NCBI RefSeq assembly: GCF_000003815.2
Contig: NC_049987.1
Span: forward strand, 312,163 to 376,162
Source of the DNA: Branchiostoma floridae
Taxonomy: Eukaryota; Chordata; Leptocardii; Amphioxiformes; Branchiostomatidae
Direction of reading: 5' to 3'
Length of the DNA stretch: 64,000 bases
Part shown: positions 58,715 through 64,000 of the stretch, in pieces
Layout: each line of letters opens with the position of its first letter
Position numbering within the stretch: the first letter of the stretch is position 1
Translations under genes and position numbers: made by a program
Notes under the pieces: generated by a model
The model's input: only the letters and a program-made list of their open reading frames with translations
Database searches by the model: none
What the model was told of the DNA's origin: nothing

Positions 58715-59345
58715 TACACGGCGGTCGGTTGCTAGGGTATTCTTTCCCGTTTCTATGCGCGTTCGACGGAGTATCGGGTTACATGAGGTCTACTACTGGC
58801 TAACCGTAAAATATTTGGAGATGAATAAAGTGTTATGACAGTGAAAATGACTTTTAAAAAAGATCAAATTAGCAATTTTACATACTTTGAATCTTGTCAA
58901 ATGAATTTAAATAGCTATTTTATATAGATTTTGCTTCCAAAGACGGTTATTTCCTGTTTTCAGGAAGGCCTTTAATTTGACCAAACTCTTGATAAGATGG
59001 GCCGCATGTGTCATCGAAAGTTCTCAATTTTTATATTTTTCGTCATCTATAAGTAAAATAAAACTTTCTGTTTTTGGGATTTTTTAATTTTTAATTTTTA
59101 AGCAAAGTTACAGTCGAAAATGTGCGTAAAAATGACATTATTCACACTTAATTTCCGATAATTCAAAATCGGAGCCATTTTTAAAAAATCCCAAAAACAG
59201 AAATCTCGGCAAAACCGTTGCGGTCATTTTGAGCCGTCAATGACTTAATTTGGACTCTTCTTGGTCGAGATCTTAAACGATGTTTGCACGCATGTCATGC
59301 CGCACGGATAGCGGGAGGATGTAATTGATACCGGTGTAAACAACA
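58715..59345 (-). mobile_element. Inverted partial copy of the piggyBac-like element
   Basis: The reverse complement of 58715-59345 matches 57415-58040. Examples are AATCCCAAAAACAGAAAG, GGCCTTCCTTGAA and CGGTATCAATTACA. It lacks both termini, so the two copies form an imperfect palindrome centred near 58380. It may be a second insertion or an inverted duplication. Confidence 0.82.
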
Positions 59346-59840
59346 CTAATAATACACAAGGTCACCAACAAAAACGCCAGTAGCTTTGTTACATATTACA
59401 GAACCCCCAAAAAGTGACAGCGTAGATGTACTTTCCAGAAAATTGTTTATATTGGTGAAAAACTATATTTTTTGCCTGATTCAAGGTAGCTGGGAGAAAA
59501 GGGACCAGAAAGCACTGTTTTACCCGCAATGACCGCAGATGACCTAAATAGAACACGGGTTCGGTTCGAATTACGTCAGATGGAACTTCATGGAAGAACG
59601 TTCGAATTCGGCTGGACATGGGAGGTTTTGAGCCTGAATTTGACCACCGTGGTAGAAGTAACAGGACTGGTTCATCAATATCAATAGAAAAATACCGACT
59701 AATTAGTGGATGATAAATAAAACAGCATGCTAGAGCCTAGGGAGTCAGTCTGTACAGAGAAGCACTGTGGTAACATTACAGTGTACACTCCTCGGCACAC
59801 ATTGGCACGAGATTCTGATTGCTGTATATGCTGATTTGCC

Positions 59841-60903
59841 ATGGCCGCTGATGCCCGTGCGTTGCTGGCTACCCCCTCGCTTGATGCTGTGGATTTCATC
59901 ATAATATCTTCGGACGACGAGGCCCATGTTCCCGACGAGGTCCTGGTCAACATGCCACTGCCGTTCCTGCCGCACCGGGGGTGGTGGAGGGGCCTCCTGC
60001 TGCCGCTGCTAACCCTAATCGCCGAGAGAATCCAGCCTATCGTTGGGTATTCACCATAAACAATTATACGGAGGCTGAGTGTGCTGCCCTGACTGCCATC
60101 ACATTGGAGACCCTGAAGTTCCTGGTCGTGGGCAAGGATGTCGGGGAGAACGGCACGCCACACCTGCAAGGATTCATCAATCTGCGTAAGAAAACTAGAA
60201 TGCAAGAAAAGAACATTGTTAGTAACAGAGCCTTTGTACAGCGTGCTGTAGCTTCAAACCATGATAATGATGTATATTGCTCAAAGGGGGTAACGTAGAA
60301 TCGGCGAACCATCCAGTCTCGGGCGACGCAATGACCTGGAAAGCGCTGCTGAGTAGTTTAAGGGGGACCTGCCCGGACTTGCCCGGGATATGCCAAGTGT
60401 GTATATTAAATTCCATAGGGGGTTAAAATCCCACTGTGAGATCACTTACCTGGCCCCTAAGCGTGACTTTAAGACACTTGTTTACGTATTTGTGGGTCCA
60501 CCTGGTTGCGTAAAATCTTCTAGGGTCAGAGAATACTAGACCTACATTCTGGAAACCACGTGAGCCCTGGTGGGATGGTTACTCTGGACAAACTGATGTT
60601 GTACTTGATGATTTCTATGGATACATAGGCTATGGCATGTTACTGAATGCAATGGATGGCTATCCTCTCGGTGTCCCTGTGAAGGGCGAGTTTTTTTTTT
60701 AACTTTGTAGCCCGTAGAATGTGGATAACATCGATAAGTTCCCTAACAAATGGTGCAGGTTTGACTATTATTCGCCTAACGCCATGTTCCGCCATTTCAG
60801 TCTGATGCAGGTGTGGAATCCTTTTGCTAATGACTTCGAAGAGTTTGAGATGACTAAGGATCTGACTTACAAGCAAGAGATTGTCTATGAGTATGATTTC
60901 TAA
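59841..60903 (+). pseudogene. Endogenous Rep-like gene (CRESS DNA virus type)
   Basis: This is a decayed replication-initiator protein of circovirus-like type. The HUH endonuclease motifs lie in the frame from 59981: WVFTINNYT (residues 22-30), the HLQ motif in PHLQGFINL (60-68), and YCSKG with its tyrosine at residue 99. After a stop at 60296-60298 the protein-like sequence goes on in a second frame, with a Walker A-like GPPGCVKSS at 60495-60521 (V replaces the usual G). A third frame has the Walker B-like VVLDDFYG near 60601 and the final part to the stop at 60901-60903. An upstream ORF from 59841 (another frame) adds an acidic leader with FIIISSDDEA. At least three frame changes and several stops make it non-functional. 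Total length fits a Rep of about 300 residues. Confidence 0.85.
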
Positions 60904-60975
60904 TATGTGAATTAGATTATCCTAGAAAATAGGGTTATTTCCGTGAAAGCTGATTACTACTGTATTCTGATTATG

Positions 60976-60981
60976 AATAAA
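60976..60981 (+). terminator. Polyadenylation signal after Rep-like gene
   Basis: AATAAA 73 bases past the Rep-like stop codon and just before the next LINE. It suggests that the insertion may once have been transcribed, or that the copy came through an mRNA. Confidence 0.45.
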
Positions 60982-60994
60982 GAGTTTTGAGCAG

Positions 60995-62990
60995 TATTTG
61001 TGCTTCTGTCGTGAATGTCCGTTTTCGTGTAACCTTCATGCTTGCCCTCCTCATGATGGCAGGCGATATATACAGAGTAATCCAGGACCTATTAAGTACC
61101 CCTGTGGGGAGTGTGGGCGCGCTGTCGCTATCAACCATAATGCGATACAATGTGATCATTGTGATCAATGGATACACATTAAATGCTACAGAATTACCGA
61201 TAAGATGAAAAGGACCTACCAAAATTCATCTTGTTCATGGATCTGTAACTGTTGTGGCATGCCTAGCTTCACATCAAGACTATACATGGATCCATGGGGC
61301 AGAGGGATCATTCTACAGTCTCCTGTCAGACATGGACGACAACACTAATCTAAACTCACACATCTTATCTGATCTACCCACAGGGTTCAGTCCAGGCTCC
61401 AATTCCTGGTCCTCAGTAAGATCCACCCCCACCGAATCTCCCTACCTCAACCTCTTCCCCCTGCCTACCCCAGAACCATCACAATGGTAAGAAAGCCTTA
61501 CATAATATCCACATTTTATCCCTGAACTGTAGAAGCACAAGGGGGGGGGGGGGGGGGGGTAAGAATGCCCAGTTCAGGGTACTGATTGACACTGAACAGC
61601 TAGATGTTATATGTGGTAAAATCATATCTAGATGCAGACACTGAAAATGGGGAAATATTCCCAGATGACTATGATGTATACCGTAAAGATCGTAATAGTC
61701 GTGGTGGAGGAGTATTCGTAGCCGTTAAAACCAATCCAATTTCAATCCCAATTTATGACCACTCCCAGCTCTGGAGTGGAATACATAGAAACACTCTCTC
61801 AGCCCATAAGTAATATAACAGCAAAATCAGCACCCCCCAATATAGCGTTATTCGGTGACTTCAATCTACCTGACATAAACTGGAATGCAAATCCTGTATC
61901 TATCAATCCATCACCTCAATATGGGTTTTCCGTAAACCAGAAATTTGTTGATACGATCCTAGAATCAGATCTAACCAAGATTATTCACACGCCAACCAGG
62001 GGGAAACATTATTTAGATCTTGCCCTTATTTCAAACCAATAGCTAGTAGAACAAGCTAACACCCTGCCAGGCATAAGTGATCACGAAGCAGTCTTTGTGA
62101 ATATGAAAACTCATATTAAGCCAATTAAAAAGAAACCACACACAGTAAATCTATATAAAAAGGTTGACAAGACATCTTTCTCAGAAGATCTTCAAGAACT
62201 GGACAAACACTTTCATGCTGATAAAATACTTTCATGATAGAATACCATCCAACTTTAGTGTTGAGCAAAACTGGATACTTCACAAAGGGCCTTAAGCAAC
62301 TAATTGCTAAACATGTACCTCAGAAAAGTATATTTTGGAAACATCATTGTCCATGGGTCACAGCACCAATAAGAAGAGCGATTAAGAAAAAGAAGAAGTT
62401 GTATAAGAAGGCTAAAGAGTCTCAAAGCGAATACGACTGGGACAAATTCAAACGTCTACGTAGAGAAGTGAAACAAGGAATCAATAGAGCTCATAATGAA
62501 TATCTTGATGAAATCATAGAAAATGCACTAGACAACCCTAAGGAATTCTGGAATCACATTAAAGGTAGAAAACAATCTGCTACAGGAATTGCACCGCTAA
62601 AGCACAACAATAACCTCGTATCAGACAGTAAGTCAAAATCGGAAGTACTCAACAAACAGTATGATTCAGTATTCACTGAAAAATACTTAACCTCAATGCC
62701 AGATGTAGGACACAGTCCTCACCCAGACGGAATACATCCTCACAAAGCTTCAGGACCTGCCTTAATACCATGTAGGATCCTGAAAGATTATGCCAAAGAA
62801 ATCAGTCCAATCCTGCAAACCATTTTCAATCAATCCTTAGAGAAAGGCGACGTGCCCGAGGACTGGCGAGGAGACTTTGTCCATCTTATCTTGAAGAAAG
62901 GGGATAGAAGTGAACCTGCTAATTACAGACCAGTGTCCCTCACCAGCGTGTGCTGTAAGCTACTTGAACATATTATATACTCTGACGCGG
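60995..62990 (+). mobile_element. CR1-group LINE, 3'-truncated, with PHD finger
   Basis: A plus-strand ORF2-type region in several frames. It has an N-terminal PHD finger (61095-61255: YPCGECGRAVAINHNAIQCD, CDQWIHIKC, ..WICNCC), a Pro/Ser-rich linker, an AP-type endonuclease (61500-62090: HILSLNCRST, RSRGGGVFVAVKT-type strand, LFGDFNLPDINWN, GISDHEAVF) and the start of the RT (62234-62990: WVTAPIRRAIKKKKKLYKKA, FWNHIKGRK, PVSLTSVCCKLLEHII). It breaks off abruptly at about 62985 before the catalytic motif. A G19 run (61541-61559) lies in the endonuclease and at least three frame breaks exist. PHD fingers are known in some CR1-group elements. Confidence 0.85.
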
Positions 62991-63260
62991 GGTAAAGTAA
63001 ATTAGAACACCCGGTCACGCACGTGAATCTGCCAAAGGTGGATAGCAAAGCTGCGGCAGGGGACCTCCAAACGTTGGCACCCGTTTAAAGTAAAACTGAT
63101 CAACGATTTTAGACCAAAAAGAGTATTTTTCAGTCAAAGTTTGCATTTTGTACAGTGTCAGAATATCAATTTGTTTCCTTTCTGAAACACATTGCATATG
63201 CCCACGTAAAGGAACGGCACAAGTATACTGTATTATTTTATTTGTGGTGCAATATATGAA

Positions 63261-63375
63261 ATGACTCAACGAGGCTATTTTTTTGCAAAAAGGACGTGAC
63301 AGTCAAATGCATGGATATGAATACAGGCGATAGGGGTGGCGGGGCTCAGCGACTGGAGGCGGCCGAGAGGGAGTG
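63261..63375 (+). pseudogene. Gene X exon-1-like copy
   Basis: ATGACTCAACGAGGCTATTTTT at 63261 and the following GATAGGGGTGGCGGGGCTCAGCG with GAGGCGGCCGAGAGGGAG match gene X exon 1 of unit B (44910-45016, minus strand) in the opposite orientation. A stop follows the first 12 codons and another the GAGAGGGAG, so this copy is broken. It suggests a further gene X unit continuing past the window on the plus strand. Confidence 0.55.
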
Positions 63376-63489
63376 ACTAGCCGTGAAATGGAGAGCTCAG
63401 CGATTGGGGGCGGTCAAGACAGAGAGCATATGGGCACTTTAAAAACAAACACGTATTTTTTACCACTTCATGTATGACATGACGGGATG

Positions 63490-63660
63490 CAATATATCAA
63501 ATGAATCACAAGGCCTTTTTTCGTATCATACTTTAGTAGTCTTTGCATTGGCATTGCCCCGGCTTTGTGTCATAGTTGGCATAGACTGAGTGACAGTAGT
63601 GGTATGAACAAAGCCAGTGACACAGCCGGTGATGGCGGAGCTCAGCGACTTGGGGCGGAA
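63490..63660 (+). repeat. Second degenerate exon-1-like repeat
   Basis: GCAATATATCAAATGAATCACAAGGCCTTTTTT near 63490 and GGAGCTCAGCGACTTGGGGCGG near 63638 repeat the parts of the 63251-63358 segment (GCAATATATGAAATGACTCAACGAGG, GGGCTCAGCGACTGGAGGCGG). A third short match is at 63392. This is a local duplication of the exon-1 region. Confidence 0.5.
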
Positions 63661-63886
63661 AGGTCATTGAAATGATGAATTTTAAAATTTAGGTGTAACT
63701 TCGGTCTATGTGTTTAGTAGTTGAAACAATTTGGCAGTTGAAGGCATCTTATTCATGGTATAACTCTCCAGGTTAAACAACGTGTAAACAGGATGTTGGG
63801 CTGACAATTTCTGTGTAGAGATATATTGCAATCTTGATGTACCTCATCTTATTGCTTTTCTCAATTTGTCATTCATGTGTACGTAG

Positions 63887-64000
63887 GACAACGAAGATGA
63901 AGCTGTTTCACAGGGCTATTCCTGCAAAGATTGTGGTATCAGGACTCCATACGAATCTACTTTGTCCCGACACATACGGGGAACAGACCTTCACATGTGA
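63887..64000 (+). CDS. C2H2 zinc-finger exon at window edge
   Basis: After an acceptor-like TGTACGTAG the plus frame reads DNEDEAVSQGYSCKDCGIRT, PYESTLSRHIRGTDLHM, then TGA at the last three bases. C-x2-C, twelve residues, H-x6-H is a single C2H2-type finger with an unusual final spacing. The TGA may be real or may lie in the next intron. It could be the next exon of the gene X-like copy at 63261, but the link is unproven. Confidence 0.5.
   Translation, partial: DNEDEAVSQGYSCKDCGIRTPYESTLSRHIRGTDLHM

Noticed and set aside
59699-60205. 168-codon minus-strand ORF
   Set aside because: It lies antisense to the Rep-like region, whose plus-strand motifs are unambiguous. It is a shadow ORF.

Overview
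This window is animal nuclear DNA. It has AT-rich spacers, spliceosomal introns (GTAAGT/GTGAGT donors, pyrimidine-tract-AG acceptors), AATAAA signals and scaffold gaps, and it is almost wall-to-wall transposable elements. CR1-group, RTE-like and Penelope-like retroelements, hAT, MULE, piggyBac-like and Harbinger-like DNA elements and long foldback elements occur together, which suits a marine invertebrate genome. An amphioxus-like deuterostome is my guess, but nothing in the window proves it. I see no intact conserved host gene, no rRNA and no bacterial feature. Layout: 4-6065 is a giant foldback element whose arms carry ~121 bp tandem subrepeats; a CR1-group LINE has landed in its right arm and the palindrome centre falls in an assembly gap. 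6066-12461 is mostly unrecognised sequence with one Harbinger-like MITE (8145-8507). 12660-14700 is a second inverted-repeat element. 15139-16791 is a TIR element whose arms are tandem arrays full of TGACGTCA. 16920-32950 (unit A) and 32980-45016 (unit B) are paralogous blocks in head-to-tail orientation. Their genes all lie on the minus strand: a hAT-type transposase relic, an unnamed transposase-like gene ('gene Y'), and a small intron-containing acidic/RGG-rich gene ('gene X') whose splice sites and reading frame are conserved in both blocks. Each block has its own later insertions, so each shows the other's empty sites. Unit A alone holds a 4.1 kb inverted-repeat element (26790-30894) with an inverted array of about 35 copies of a 51 bp monomer that reads like a minimal donor / pyrimidine tract / acceptor / micro-exon cassette. 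46300-55300 holds another hAT fragment, a frameshifted MADF exon, several plus-strand exon-like pieces and a second hAT pseudogene. 55950-57150 has an RTE-like RT and a Penelope-like RT. 57161-58421 is a TTAA-flanked piggyBac-like nonautonomous element with an inverted partial copy behind it. 59841-60903 is a decayed Rep gene of CRESS-DNA-virus type, that is, an endogenous viral element. 60995-62990 is a 3'-truncated CR1-group LINE with a PHD finger, and the window ends with gene X exon-1-like copies and a C2H2 zinc-finger exon. The coding material works as selfish-element machinery: transposases, reverse transcriptases and probable DNA- or RNA-binding accessory proteins. Almost all copies are broken. 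The best candidates for something undescribed are gene X plus gene Y, the splice-cassette palindrome and the TGACGTCA array element.
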